Assembly (NCBI GenBank): GCA_945883545.1
Contig: CAMCXT010000004.1
Location: 29,124 to 93,123, forward strand
DNA length: 64,000 nucleotides
Direction: 5' to 3'
Source: Chitinophaga pinensis
GTDB taxonomy: Bacteria; Bacteroidota; Bacteroidia; M30B66
The notes beneath the pieces are model-generated. The model was not told the DNA's origin. It did not search any database and worked only from the letters and a program-made list of their open reading frames with translations. Both the position numbers and the translations under genes were made by a program. Positions within the stretch are counted from its first letter, which is position 1; the number at the start of each line of letters is the position of its first letter. Positions 46,055 to 54,769 of this stretch are shown piece by piece.

Positions 46055-47113
46055 TTACCTATTTGCTCTGGTGTAGGATTTATTTAGCCATTTGATAAAT
46101 GTGCCTTCAATAATTCCAATCTTTTTATAGGAACTACGGAAGGTATTTTTAATGTAAACAATGGTTTCTCCTCCCTCTTCGTTTAAATACAATTCTTCTT
46201 TGAAATTCAATTCGGCAAAAAGAATTTCTTGATTTGATTTTAAACTGAACCAAATCCAATTGTAACGTGACTCTAAATTGCCGTTGGGCTTTCTGAATTC
46301 TACCTCTTCTACCAATTGCAATATATTTTTGTTCACATAGCTGAACTTCACTTTATACGACTCTCCTGTGAAGTTAAATTGTTCTTCACCAGTGAAGAAA
46401 TTAAATATTTTAAATTTTGAAGGTGTTGAATATTTCGATGTTACATGAACGGTGCTGTCTATAATATTGGCATTTAATTCATAATCAAACCAAAATTCTC
46501 TGCCATTCTTTGGGTTGATGATGGTTGTATTGTATGAGTTCTTTTCCTTCACATAATAATAGTGATCATATTTATTGTAATTAATCATTTCCTTAAATTT
46601 AAGTGGGATAATCATTTCTCCCGAATTCAATGAAATAACGCCCCACATTCCTTCTTTTTTGCAGATCAGGTGTTTGTTCGTCTGTTTATAAGCGGATGCT
46701 GCATCCATTTGAAACATTACTGGATCTGTAAATTCATCCTTTATTAAAAATTCAAATTGAGGTTCTATGGCTTTAAATTTCCCCATTGAATATTCTGCCA
46801 TAAACCCAAGTAAATTTCCTTTTCTAAGCTGGAAGAATTGTTTGTCTTTATTGATGATTTCATCATATACAATTTCCGATTTTAATCCGTTACTATGCTC
46901 ATAAAATCCAAATTTATTGCCCTTTTTTAAAACATAAAAAAATGTTTCATGACTATGCAGTTCTAGTCGATAAATTAAATCAAACTCTGCAGGAATGATT
47001 TCCTTGTTTTGATTGTCTACAAGTCCAAATTTATCGCCTACTTGATCTATTCTCTGTGCAGGTAAAAATGACAAATTCAAGCACATAATTATGAGTAAAA
47101 CCAGATGCTTCAT
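46055..47113 (-). CDS. exported WG-repeat-like protein
   Basis: The 352-residue protein has a signal peptide (MKHLVLLIIMCLNLSFLPAQ) and several WG/KWG-like repeats of the pattern DKFGLVDNQNKEIIPAEFDLI, GNKFGFYEH, GMWGVISLNSGEMIIPLKF. Repeats are seen best in the N-terminal half. WG proteins are thought to bind other proteins. Its ATG overlaps the stop of the DUF1287 gene (ATGA), so the two are translated together and may act together. Confidence 0.75.
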   Translation of the reverse strand: MKHLVLLIIMCLNLSFLPAQRIDQVGDKFGLVDNQNKEIIPAEFDLIYRLELHSHETFFYVLKKGNKFGFYEHSNGLKSEIVYDEIINKDKQFFQLRKGNLLGFMAEYSMGKFKAIEPQFEFLIKDEFTDPVMFQMDAASAYKQTNKHLICKKEGMWGVISLNSGEMIIPLKFKEMINYNKYDHYYYVKEKNSYNTTIINPKNGREFWFDYELNANIIDSTVHVTSKYSTPSKFKIFNFFTGEEQFNFTGESYKVKFSYVNKNILQLVEEVEFRKPNGNLESRYNWIWFSLKSNQEILFAELNFKEELYLNEEGGETIVYIKNTFRSSYKKIGIIEGTFIKWLNKSYTRANR

Positions 47114-47715
47114 TTTGATTGATTTGAGAATCGATAATGCCCAATAATTTTGTAATTGAAAAGAAAATCTTCCAGAACCTGACCAGCGCCTACATTGTGG
47201 ATGATTTTATGCCGTTTTTTATCGCTGGTGAATTGGTCCGACACCAATCCAATATGTGTAATTCCTCCGCCCAAATTCCAACACACAATATCGCCTGGTA
47301 GGTAGTCTTCTGCTTTGATGCTTGTGGTTAATTTCTGTCCCTTTCGTTCGAAAAAGACCATCAAATTGGGCACTCTGCGGTGGTCGATATTTTTATCGGT
47401 CGATTTTAATCCCCAGTTTTTAGGATACAATCCAAAATGAGCCTTCATATCTTCATGCACCAACTGCTGTAAATCGATGCCCATTTTACGGTATGCTCGA
47501 ATTATTACATCAGTGCACACACCTTTATCCGATGGCACATCCCCGTTAGGGTAAGCAATTTTAAAATACTGAGGATCGTAGGTTACTTGGTCATTTGTGA
47601 GCTTCTTCGCTTCTTGAGCCAATTTCAATTGAAATGCTCCTTGCGCCACAGACTGCTTCAAACTTGCAAAAGCGGCAATAAGAAGGAGCATTTTCCACCA
47701 GCGAAGTTTCATCAT
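47110..47715 (-). CDS. exported DUF1287 protein (NlpC/P60-like amidase fold)
   Basis: The 201-residue protein has a signal peptide ending SVAQ and the DUF1287 signature: DVPSDKGVCTDVIIRAYRKMG (conserved Cys and Asp), DHRRVPNLMVFF, LPGDIVCWNLGGGITHIGLV and the C-terminal IIHNVGAG. The fold is related to papain-like NlpC/P60, where the Cys and a His (GITHIG) would be catalytic, suggesting peptidoglycan or protein cleavage in the periplasm; this is inferred from the family. A promoter with perfect TAGATTTG lies upstream. Confidence 0.85.
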   Translation of the reverse strand: MMKLRWWKMLLLIAAFASLKQSVAQGAFQLKLAQEAKKLTNDQVTYDPQYFKIAYPNGDVPSDKGVCTDVIIRAYRKMGIDLQQLVHEDMKAHFGLYPKNWGLKSTDKNIDHRRVPNLMVFFERKGQKLTTSIKAEDYLPGDIVCWNLGGGITHIGLVSDQFTSDKKRHKIIHNVGAGQVLEDFLFNYKIIGHYRFSNQSK

Positions 47716-47735
47716 TTTAGCGCGTTATAGGTGAA

Positions 47736-47768
47736 CAAATCTAAGATTTTCGAGTTCATTTCCTCCAA
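47736..47768 (-). promoter_or_regulatory. promoter of the DUF1287-WG pair
   Basis: On the minus strand: TTG (47768-47766), 22 nt, then perfect TAGATTTG (47743-47736), 20 nt before the ATG. Confidence 0.5.
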
Positions 47769-47821
47769 CAGAATTGGATTTTCAAAGTAGCTGAACCATC
47801 AACTTCACATCATTTTCATCT

Positions 47822-47829
47822 TACATTTG
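47822..47829 (+). promoter_or_regulatory. -7 promoter box placed 4 nt before the hemB start
   Basis: Perfect TACATTTG followed by CCGC and the ATG at 47834. With the usual -7 geometry the transcript would begin at or near the start codon. Confidence 0.5.
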
Positions 47830-47833
47830 CCGC

Positions 47834-48820
47834 ATGGAACTCAATATTCAACGCCCAAGAAGGAACCGTCAATCCGAAGCAATTCGTGGAATGGTGCAAG
47901 AAACACGCATTCATCCCGACAATTTGATTTTGCCATTTTTTCTACTCGATGGAACCAACAAGAAAGAAGAAATTGCTTCCATGCCGGGCGTTTTCCGCTA
48001 CACCATTGATCTTGCCTTAATTGAAGCGAAAGAATGCTTCTCTTTGGGATTGCGCAATTTTATTTTGTTCCCAGCGATCGATGAGCAGCACAAGGACAAA
48101 TACGCCACTTGGAGCTATCATCCGAATTGTTTCTACCTAAAGGCCATCCAAGCTTTCAAGTCTGAACTGCCTGAATGTACCGTTATTACTGATATAGCGA
48201 TGGATCCATACAGTTCTGATGGCCATGATGGAATCTATCAAGACGGTAAAATCTTGAACGATGAAACCTTGGCAGTGTTGGCTAAAATGGCCGTTGCACA
48301 GGCACAAGCTGGAGCCGATATCATGGGGCCTTCAGATATGATGGACGGTAGAGTAGGGTACATCCGCCAAGCACTTGATGCGGCCGGATTTACACACGTT
48401 TCTATCATGAGTTACACCGCAAAATACGCTTCTTGCTTCTATGGGCCTTTCCGTGATGCATTGGATTCAGCGCCGAAGCATGGCAATAAACTCAGCTACC
48501 AGATGCATCCAGCCAACAAGCGTGCTGCAATCATCGAAGCTAAGCTAGACGAAGCTGAAGGTGCCGATTTCTTGATGGTGAAGCCTGCTTTATCTTACCT
48601 AGATATTATTGCGGAACTTCGTCAAACTTCTTCATTGCCCATCGTAGCCTACAATGTAAGCGGCGAATATGCCATGATTAAAGCCGCTGCCGAAAAGGGT
48701 TGGGTGGATGAAAACCGTGCAATCGATGAAGTACTTACTTCGATCAAGCGCGCAGGGGCGGATATTATCATCACCTACTTTGCCAAGCAATATGTGATTA
48801 CACAAGCAGGACTGAAGTAG
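47834..48820 (+). CDS. hemB: porphobilinogen synthase (delta-aminolevulinic acid dehydratase)
   Basis: The 328-residue enzyme matches HemB over its full length: RRNRQSEAIRGMVQET at the start, the Schiff-base Lys regions SYTAKYAS and ADFLMVKPALSY, and the phosphate/A-site EAKLDEAEGADF. It condenses two 5-aminolevulinates to porphobilinogen in tetrapyrrole synthesis. The metal loop reads MDPYSSDGHDG, without the three Cys of zinc-type enzymes, so it belongs to the Mg-activated, Asp-rich type. It is probably monocistronic. Confidence 0.97.
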   Translation: MELNIQRPRRNRQSEAIRGMVQETRIHPDNLILPFFLLDGTNKKEEIASMPGVFRYTIDLALIEAKECFSLGLRNFILFPAIDEQHKDKYATWSYHPNCFYLKAIQAFKSELPECTVITDIAMDPYSSDGHDGIYQDGKILNDETLAVLAKMAVAQAQAGADIMGPSDMMDGRVGYIRQALDAAGFTHVSIMSYTAKYASCFYGPFRDALDSAPKHGNKLSYQMHPANKRAAIIEAKLDEAEGADFLMVKPALSYLDIIAELRQTSSLPIVAYNVSGEYAMIKAAAEKGWVDENRAIDEVLTSIKRAGADIIITYFAKQYVITQAGLK

Positions 48821-48871
48821 TCTTTCACTAAAGTAGAGCTTTGGATTTTCTTCTTAGAAATCTGGAGGCGA

Positions 48872-48897
48872 ATTGAGTGATTTGGTATTCACTCAAT
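48872..48897. promoter_or_regulatory. perfect palindrome, candidate operator
   Basis: ATTGAGTGA (48872-48880) and TCACTCAAT (48889-48897) are perfect inverted arms around an 8-nt spacer containing TTTGGTAT. It ends 3 nt before a perfect -7 box and covers the -33 position, so a repressor site is possible. No T run follows, so a hemB terminator is less likely. Confidence 0.45.
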
Positions 48898-48900
48898 CTA

Positions 48901-48908
48901 TACTTTTG
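48901..48908 (+). promoter_or_regulatory. -7 promoter box before a small ORF
   Basis: Perfect TACTTTTG, with TTTG 16 nt upstream inside the palindrome and an ATG 12 nt downstream. Confidence 0.45.
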
Positions 48909-48920
48909 CGCAGAATTTAC

Positions 48921-49031
48921 ATGGAGTCTAGAAACCATTCACAAACAGGGCCGAACCGAAAAGCCAAAAGAGTAGGAAAAAAATACTATCCAATACATCA
49001 GATAATTTCTGAGATTGAATTGTTCCAATAA
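48921..49031 (+). CDS. possible 36-residue basic small protein
   Basis: Too short for the ORF track. ATG 48921 opens 36 codons (MESRNHSQTG, then basic PNRKAKRVGKKYYP, then an amphipathic HQIISEIELFQ) to TAA. A perfect -7 box and palindrome lie upstream with good spacing, which argues that something is transcribed here. I recognise no family. It might also be only a leader or a chance ORF. Confidence 0.4.
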   Translation: MESRNHSQTGPNRKAKRVGKKYYPIHQIISEIELFQ

Positions 49032-49059
49032 ATCTATAATCCCAATCTCTTAAATATCC

Positions 49060-50076
49060 CTACCCAGCGGCAAACATCGGCACCAAAAACGGATCTTGGT
49101 CGAAAAGTATCTGCTCAACCAATCTTTCTGTGATGTCTGGATAATGAACCTTCGGAACATAACTGCTATTCATCCACTTTTTTAAGGCTGGAAGAATCGA
49201 AGCGTTAAACGTTTTTGCTGTTGGAATACCCAACGATTTCAAAGCTTCTGCATTACACTGCTGCTCGTATTGACCTTTGATCGGAATCACGAACAGTTTC
49301 TTGCGCAAAAACATCGCTTCAGCAGGAGATTCGAATCCAGCACCCGTTAACAAACCACTGCAGCTCGACAAACTCTGTGTGAAGCTGTCGTGGTTCACCG
49401 GACGAATGGTGATATTCTTATCGATATATGGAAACTTGATGTTTCGTGAGAAAATCTCCCAACGAACTTCAGGAATTTCATGTAAAACATCCATCAACAG
49501 TTTATCAGATACAGCAGGCAAATACACTGTAAAATGTCCGTTGTTGGATGTTTCTAAAGTCCTAATCTCTTTTCTAATAACAGGTGTAAATATATAATCG
49601 TCGTAATTCTTAAAATGTAAACCTACAGCATAACTCGCAGGCGCATATTGACTCACAATAAGCTTTGCCATTGGCGCCCAAGTGCCCGGTTTGGGACACA
49701 AATCGCTCAACAAAGAAACTTGGTGCGAAAATGAAATGCATGGAACATTGCGGTACCATGCAGCCCAAGCCGAAATACTCTCAAAATCATTTATAATTAA
49801 ATCGTAATCCTGAACTGGGAAATCACGAATTTCTTTGGTAAGTCTAATAAAGTTTGTCTTTTTCAACATTTCCCAATAGCTTAAACCGCCGCTATTGTTG
49901 TACTGTAAACTAAGTCCCTTACTACGGTATTTAACTGGATATGATAAATTCAAATTCGAATTTGATCCACTCAACATAATGTCCACATCGGCCATTTTGC
50001 GGAGGATAGGAAGTACTTCTCTTGCTCTGCTTATGTGCCCATTACCTGTTGCTTGTATGGCATACAATACTTTCAT
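49060..50076 (-). CDS. MurG-like glycosyltransferase (GT-B fold)
   Basis: The 338-residue protein resembles family 1/28 GT-B glycosyltransferases: an N-terminal YAIQATGNGHISRAREVLPIL, DLIINDFESISAWAAW in the acceptor domain, and in the nucleotide-binding half SLSSCSGLLTGAGFESPAEAMFLRKKLFVIPIKGQYEQQCNA. Donor and acceptor cannot be named. It starts within the stop of the phosphoesterase gene (ATGA overlap), so the pair is probably one functional unit in envelope lipid or glycan metabolism. Confidence 0.82.
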   Translation of the reverse strand: MKVLYAIQATGNGHISRAREVLPILRKMADVDIMLSGSNSNLNLSYPVKYRSKGLSLQYNNSGGLSYWEMLKKTNFIRLTKEIRDFPVQDYDLIINDFESISAWAAWYRNVPCISFSHQVSLLSDLCPKPGTWAPMAKLIVSQYAPASYAVGLHFKNYDDYIFTPVIRKEIRTLETSNNGHFTVYLPAVSDKLLMDVLHEIPEVRWEIFSRNIKFPYIDKNITIRPVNHDSFTQSLSSCSGLLTGAGFESPAEAMFLRKKLFVIPIKGQYEQQCNAEALKSLGIPTAKTFNASILPALKKWMNSSYVPKVHYPDITERLVEQILFDQDPFLVPMFAAG

Positions 50077-50939
50077 GCTGCTACTTCTTGCTTTGTTAAT
50101 GAGTTTAATACGGCATACACCGACTGTGCATCAGCAAATGCCTGTTTAACTTGTTTCTCAGTAAATTTCACTTTTTTATTTTCGAATAACTTGGCAAATT
50201 CTACAATTTCCCATGCGTGGTTGTTGTATTCTAATGCTGTTAAATTCTCAATCCAATCGCCGCTATTTAAATAATCTACACTCCCTTTTGAATTCTCAAT
50301 AGTTCGCTGTGCTGGCTGGTGAATATGGCCACAAATTACATAGTCGTAACCTTGATCTATAGCGTGTTCTGCTGCAATTTGCTCAAAATCGCCAACGAAT
50401 TTTACCGCTTGTTTTACACCCGCTTTGATCTTCTTCGAAATCGAAACTTTCTCTCTGCCGGTTTTTTCTAGAATCCAATTAACGGCACGATTTAATAAAA
50501 TTAAATAGTCGTAGCTTTTTCCAGCAAACTTCGCTAACCATTTTCCGGTATTAACCGATAAATCGAATACGTCGCCATGGAAAATCCAGGCTTTCTTACC
50601 ATCAATTTCTAAAATGAGTTTGTCTGCCAAGGTGAAATTCCCCATGTGCAGATCGCTGAACCTACGAAGCATTTCATCGTGGTTGCCTGTGAGATAGTAC
50701 ACTTTCGTGCCCGTCATCAACAAACGCATAACTTCTTGTAAAACCTGATGATGTGCTGCTGGCCAATATCGTTTCGAAAATTGCCAACCGTCTATAATAT
50801 CGCCGTTTAAAACTAAAATCCTTGGTTGTATGCTTCTTAAATACTGAATAAGCTCGTCGGCGTGGCAACCATAAGTTCCCAAATGAACATCCGAAACTAC
50901 AACTAAATCAACTGGCCGTGCTTGCATAGCTTTTTGCAT
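50073..50939 (-). CDS. LpxH-like metallophosphoesterase
   Basis: The 288-residue protein has the calcineurin-type motifs DVHLG, GDIIDGW, GNHDE, and GHIHQPA, and is longer than E. coli LpxH, as usual for the COG2908 group (UDP-2,3-diacylglucosamine diphosphatase-like). Lipid A synthesis is the standard assignment for the group but is not proven for long variants, so no gene symbol is given. It is translationally coupled to the glycosyltransferase gene. ATG 50927 (MQARPVD) could also be the start. Confidence 0.85.
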   Translation of the reverse strand: MQKAMQARPVDLVVVSDVHLGTYGCHADELIQYLRSIQPRILVLNGDIIDGWQFSKRYWPAAHHQVLQEVMRLLMTGTKVYYLTGNHDEMLRRFSDLHMGNFTLADKLILEIDGKKAWIFHGDVFDLSVNTGKWLAKFAGKSYDYLILLNRAVNWILEKTGREKVSISKKIKAGVKQAVKFVGDFEQIAAEHAIDQGYDYVICGHIHQPAQRTIENSKGSVDYLNSGDWIENLTALEYNNHAWEIVEFAKLFENKKVKFTEKQVKQAFADAQSVYAVLNSLTKQEVAA

Positions 50940-51079
50940 TGGATTTTGTTTCGATAAATTTCATCCTACTAAGTCACCCCCAAGTATGCTGCATTTCAGC
51001 ATTACGTTAATTCCTGTTTAAGCAGATATTTCAATAAATTCACCCACTCAAATCTCCACTCTCATCATTTGCCCTATTT

Positions 51080-53086
51080 ATGAGCTATTCAGGACTTTCG
51101 CAGTTTAAACAATTTGTTAAGGCACTGGTTTATAAACAATTCGTTGTTGGTAGCATGGTGCTGATTTCTGGATGCTCTTCACCGAATCGCTTCTCCGACA
51201 GCAAGATCATTCAGGTGTATGAAGCCCGAGATCAACGCAACCTCGAATTGCTGGTTGAATTCCTCAGTAACCCCGACAAAAAAATCAGAGCCGAAGCTGC
51301 CCGTGCCTTTGCATCCATTCCAGATTCCTTGCTCAGCTACAAATTGGCACCTGCACTTGTGAAGGAACAAGATGAAGATGTTCAGCTGGAATTGGCATTT
51401 TCGATCGGACAAACCGGAGGCATTGTGCAAACACTTCCGTTGTTGACTGAGTTTGACAAGTTCAAATCGGTGGAAGTAAAGTCGGCACTGTGCATTTCAC
51501 TCGCAAAATGCGGACATGCACAATTTATCGGTCAACAATTAAAAAAGAAGGAATTTCCTGATGAAGTGCTTGCAGAAGCTGCATTTTATTTGGCACGTGC
51601 AGGAAAACTAAAAGATCCGGAATTATTAATTCCCATATTCAAGCTTGCTGAAAACGACAATCAAATCGGTTTTTATGCAGCCTACGCAATTTTACGCTCA
51701 GGAATTCAATTGAACGGGAAGGTGCATGAAATAACAAAATTGATTTCCGAAATCACCAATCAAGAAACACGTTTAGCGCTGATTCAATCTTTAAATCGAT
51801 GCGATTCTACTGCCATTGTTACATTGAATAAATTGTTCGATCAAGCAGCTGGCGATGAGAATTATTTAGAAAGATTAGCAACCATTAGAGCAGCATCGAA
51901 ATTAGAATTTTCAGTATCGAAGCCTTTGCTTCTGAAAGGTTTGATCGATCCCAATCACCACATCAGAGATCAAGCTTCTATATATGTTGCAGAAAAGCCT
52001 GATTTTTTCGACAATGCCTATTTATTGATGCGGTTTACAACCGAAGATTTTGCATTGGTGAAATATCGTTTTGCAGGAATGTTATTGAAGAAAAGCGATT
52101 TTTCTCAAAAGGATAGCTTATCTAAATTGTTAAAGAATAGCTTCCATGCAGAACTTGATGAATACAAGCAAGGATACATCCTTTCTGCATTGTCGGGGCA
52201 TTTCAACAATCTTTCTTTTCTCGAGGAAGTTTCCTTTTCAACCCCAAGTATTTTATTGCGCGAATTTGCTTTTTCAGCCTTATTGAATTACAGGAAATCG
52301 CCAAACTTTATTCAGTATTCAAAAGAATGGTTAAAGGTTTCTCCAACAACATTAACCGATCATTTTGCCAAATTACTCCAGAATGCCATCGAAACCGGCG
52401 ATGTGAGTATGGTGGCAATTTCATCGGAGCTGATGCGCGATACAAGCTTGTTAAATAAATATTCGGCTCAAATGCCAGTGTATTATTCCAATTTGGAATT
52501 CATGCAGCAAACGCTTGAGAAACTCATTTTGCCGCGCGATATCGAAGCGTATGGAGAATTGCTTAGAACGATGAGGATGTATATTGGAAGTCCAATAGAA
52601 GGCAACTTAAAGGCCGATTACAACAATCCAATCGATTGGGAATATCTACAGCGCATTCCAAGTAACCAACAGATTGAATTTGTAACCTCTGCAGGAAATA
52701 TTGTAGCCGAATTGTGGGTAGATGATGCACCTGCAACGGTAGCTTGGTTTATGAAATTAATTGAAAAGGATTTCTATAAATTAAAACGTTTGCACCGCGT
52801 GGTTCCCGGTTTCGTTATTCAAGACGGTTGCCCGCGGGGTGATGGCTTTGGTAGCACAATGGAAACAATTCGTAGTGAATTCTCGCGCCGTAGCTTCGAT
52901 GCAGGGGTGTTGGGAATGGCTTCAGCTGGACCAGATACCGAGAGCTGTCAGTGGTTCATTACCCACAATGCTACACCGCATTTAAATGGGCGATATACCG
53001 CATTTGGCAGGGTAGTGCAGGGTATGGAAGTCGTGCACAAATTAAAAATCGGAGATGCAATTAAGGAAATTAAAATCCTGCCGTAA
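51080..53086 (+). CDS. lipoprotein with HEAT repeats and cyclophilin-type PPIase domain
   Basis: The 668-residue protein has a signal peptide with lipobox LISGC. About residues 45-480 are helical HEAT-like repeats (EARDQRNLELLVEFLSNPDKKIRAEAARAFA; ILRSGIQLNG; LLKGLIDPNHHIRDQASIYVA). A cyclophilin domain ends the protein (about 530-668) with catalytic Arg in LHRVVPGFVIQDG and SCQWFITHNATPHLNGRYTAFG, so it should be active. It probably assists folding of exported proteins, with HEAT repeats as a client or partner platform; this is inference. Its stop codon abuts that of the convergent PD40 gene. Confidence 0.9.
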   Translation: MSYSGLSQFKQFVKALVYKQFVVGSMVLISGCSSPNRFSDSKIIQVYEARDQRNLELLVEFLSNPDKKIRAEAARAFASIPDSLLSYKLAPALVKEQDEDVQLELAFSIGQTGGIVQTLPLLTEFDKFKSVEVKSALCISLAKCGHAQFIGQQLKKKEFPDEVLAEAAFYLARAGKLKDPELLIPIFKLAENDNQIGFYAAYAILRSGIQLNGKVHEITKLISEITNQETRLALIQSLNRCDSTAIVTLNKLFDQAAGDENYLERLATIRAASKLEFSVSKPLLLKGLIDPNHHIRDQASIYVAEKPDFFDNAYLLMRFTTEDFALVKYRFAGMLLKKSDFSQKDSLSKLLKNSFHAELDEYKQGYILSALSGHFNNLSFLEEVSFSTPSILLREFAFSALLNYRKSPNFIQYSKEWLKVSPTTLTDHFAKLLQNAIETGDVSMVAISSELMRDTSLLNKYSAQMPVYYSNLEFMQQTLEKLILPRDIEAYGELLRTMRMYIGSPIEGNLKADYNNPIDWEYLQRIPSNQQIEFVTSAGNIVAELWVDDAPATVAWFMKLIEKDFYKLKRLHRVVPGFVIQDGCPRGDGFGSTMETIRSEFSRRSFDAGVLGMASAGPDTESCQWFITHNATPHLNGRYTAFGRVVQGMEVVHKLKIGDAIKEIKILP

Positions 53087-54766
53087 TTATTTCTTGATTT
53101 TATCGAGAACAATCATTTTTTCTAGCGTGAAAGTGCCTTCTGCTGCAGCTTTTAGGAAGAAATCGAATTCGTAAGTTTTGAAATTCGGATTTGTAACTTT
53201 AATTGAATAATTCCGGTTGCCTTCGAGCGTGCTAAAATATTGACCATTTTCATCGCTGTTCACCACTGTTACTTTACCACTTTCACGGTCGGTGATCGTT
53301 AATTCAATTTCGATTGTTTCACCTGCATTTGAATCGATAATCTTTCCTGAAACAATCGAAATCGGTGGACCTTTCGGAACAATCGCTTCTACTTTGCTTT
53401 CACTTACTGCCTCAGCTTCTTTTTTCAAGGCTGAGAAATCAATTTCATAAATGTCTAGATCGCCAGTTCCGCCATCGCGGTTCGAGCTAAACCAAGCTGT
53501 ACGACCATCGGTGCTCATACAGAAGAAACGCTCGTCGCCGTTTGTATTGATCGGATATCCTAGGTTTTCAGGTGCACTCCATTTGCCATCTACCAAAGAA
53601 CTTTTGAAGATATCGTATCCGCCCAATGCTTTCGGACTGTTTGATGCGAAATACAACGATTGGCCATCAGGGTGAATGAAAACCCCAATTTGGTCGTGTT
53701 CATCGTTGATCATTGGTCCAAGATTTACAGCCTTGCCCCATTCGTTCTTGCCTTCGCGCTTACTCATGTAGATGTCGCCCATGCCGAAACCTCCTTTTGG
53801 ACGTTCAGAAACGAAATACAACGTTTTACCATCTGGCGATACACAAGCAGAACTCTCGAAATAGCTCGTGTTTACGTCACCTTCTAACTTCGCAGCCTTG
53901 CCCCATTTGCCGGTTCTACCGATTTTAGAGATGAAAATTTCTCCCGATCCTGTGAAGCCTGTATTGCGGTAAACATAAATCTGTTTCCCATCGGGCGAAA
54001 GACTCATATTGGCATCGTGGCCATCTTCGTTTAGCTGCCCGGGCACGCTCTCCGCTTCTAACCATTTTCCGGTCATCGAATCTTTTACAGCGATGTAAAT
54101 ATCCTCGTAAAATTTGCCGTCTTCTGGATCTTGAAGTTTCCCAACACTTTCGGGACGACGGCTTGTGAAAATCATTGTTTTTCCATCTGCCGAAACCGAT
54201 GGATTGTATTCTGGATATTCTGAATTGATCTTATCTCCAATGTTTCTAATCTGAACATTGATAGGCTTTTTCATCATTTCTGATGCATTTTTGCACTGCT
54301 GAATATATGCAGCGGCCTCATCCTTTTCGTCGGTCTTTTTGGGTTGTTTTTCTAGGTATTGCTGATAGGCTTCAACCGCCAAATCGAGATTGCCTAAAAT
54401 CTGCTGCGCTCTACCCACAAAAAAGTACTTTTCAGGATCTTCATTTGGGTTTAATTGGATCGATTTATTCAAGCGATCTAGCGCGTCTTCGTAGTTCTTC
54501 AGGTGATAATTGCACTCACCACTCATGAAATACAATTCGGCAGTTGTAGAGTCGCTTTTTTCTAAATCGCGCATTACCCGCATCGCTGCGAAATAATCAC
54601 CACCCATCATCATGTTTTTCACTCTGATAAGTTGAACTTTACTGGTCCCATTGTCGCTCAAATGGGCGGAAACAGGGTTAGCACTGGATAAAAATGCAAA
54701 CAATGACAATGGCAAAATCCATTTCATACCTTTCAGTTTTAGCTGATTAAAAATAGTTCTTTTCAC
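53087..54766 (-). CDS. exported TPR, PD40 beta-propeller and carboxypeptidase-regulatory-like protein
   Basis: The 559-residue protein has a signal peptide (LPLSLFAFLSSANPVSA), TPR-like helices (about 40-160, YFFVGRAQQILGNLDLAVEAYQQYLEK), a PD40/WD40-like propeller (about 180-450: PDGKTLYFVSERPKGGFG, NGDERFFCMSTDGRTAWFSSN) and a C-terminal beta-sandwich (VSGKIIDSNAGETIEIEL). This layout recalls T9SS/gliding-associated periplasmic proteins such as PorE, but the usual C-terminal OmpA peptidoglycan-binding domain is missing. It is 3 nt downstream of mqnA on the same strand. ATG 54727 is an alternative start. Confidence 0.82.
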   Translation of the reverse strand: MKRTIFNQLKLKGMKWILPLSLFAFLSSANPVSAHLSDNGTSKVQLIRVKNMMMGGDYFAAMRVMRDLEKSDSTTAELYFMSGECNYHLKNYEDALDRLNKSIQLNPNEDPEKYFFVGRAQQILGNLDLAVEAYQQYLEKQPKKTDEKDEAAAYIQQCKNASEMMKKPINVQIRNIGDKINSEYPEYNPSVSADGKTMIFTSRRPESVGKLQDPEDGKFYEDIYIAVKDSMTGKWLEAESVPGQLNEDGHDANMSLSPDGKQIYVYRNTGFTGSGEIFISKIGRTGKWGKAAKLEGDVNTSYFESSACVSPDGKTLYFVSERPKGGFGMGDIYMSKREGKNEWGKAVNLGPMINDEHDQIGVFIHPDGQSLYFASNSPKALGGYDIFKSSLVDGKWSAPENLGYPINTNGDERFFCMSTDGRTAWFSSNRDGGTGDLDIYEIDFSALKKEAEAVSESKVEAIVPKGPPISIVSGKIIDSNAGETIEIELTITDRESGKVTVVNSDENGQYFSTLEGNRNYSIKVTNPNFKTYEFDFFLKAAAEGTFTLEKMIVLDKIKK

Positions 54767-54769
54767 GTT

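Noticed and set aside
48872-48897. Palindrome as hemB terminator
   Set aside because: No T run follows and the arms are AT-balanced; the position before a -7 box fits an operator better, though not proven.
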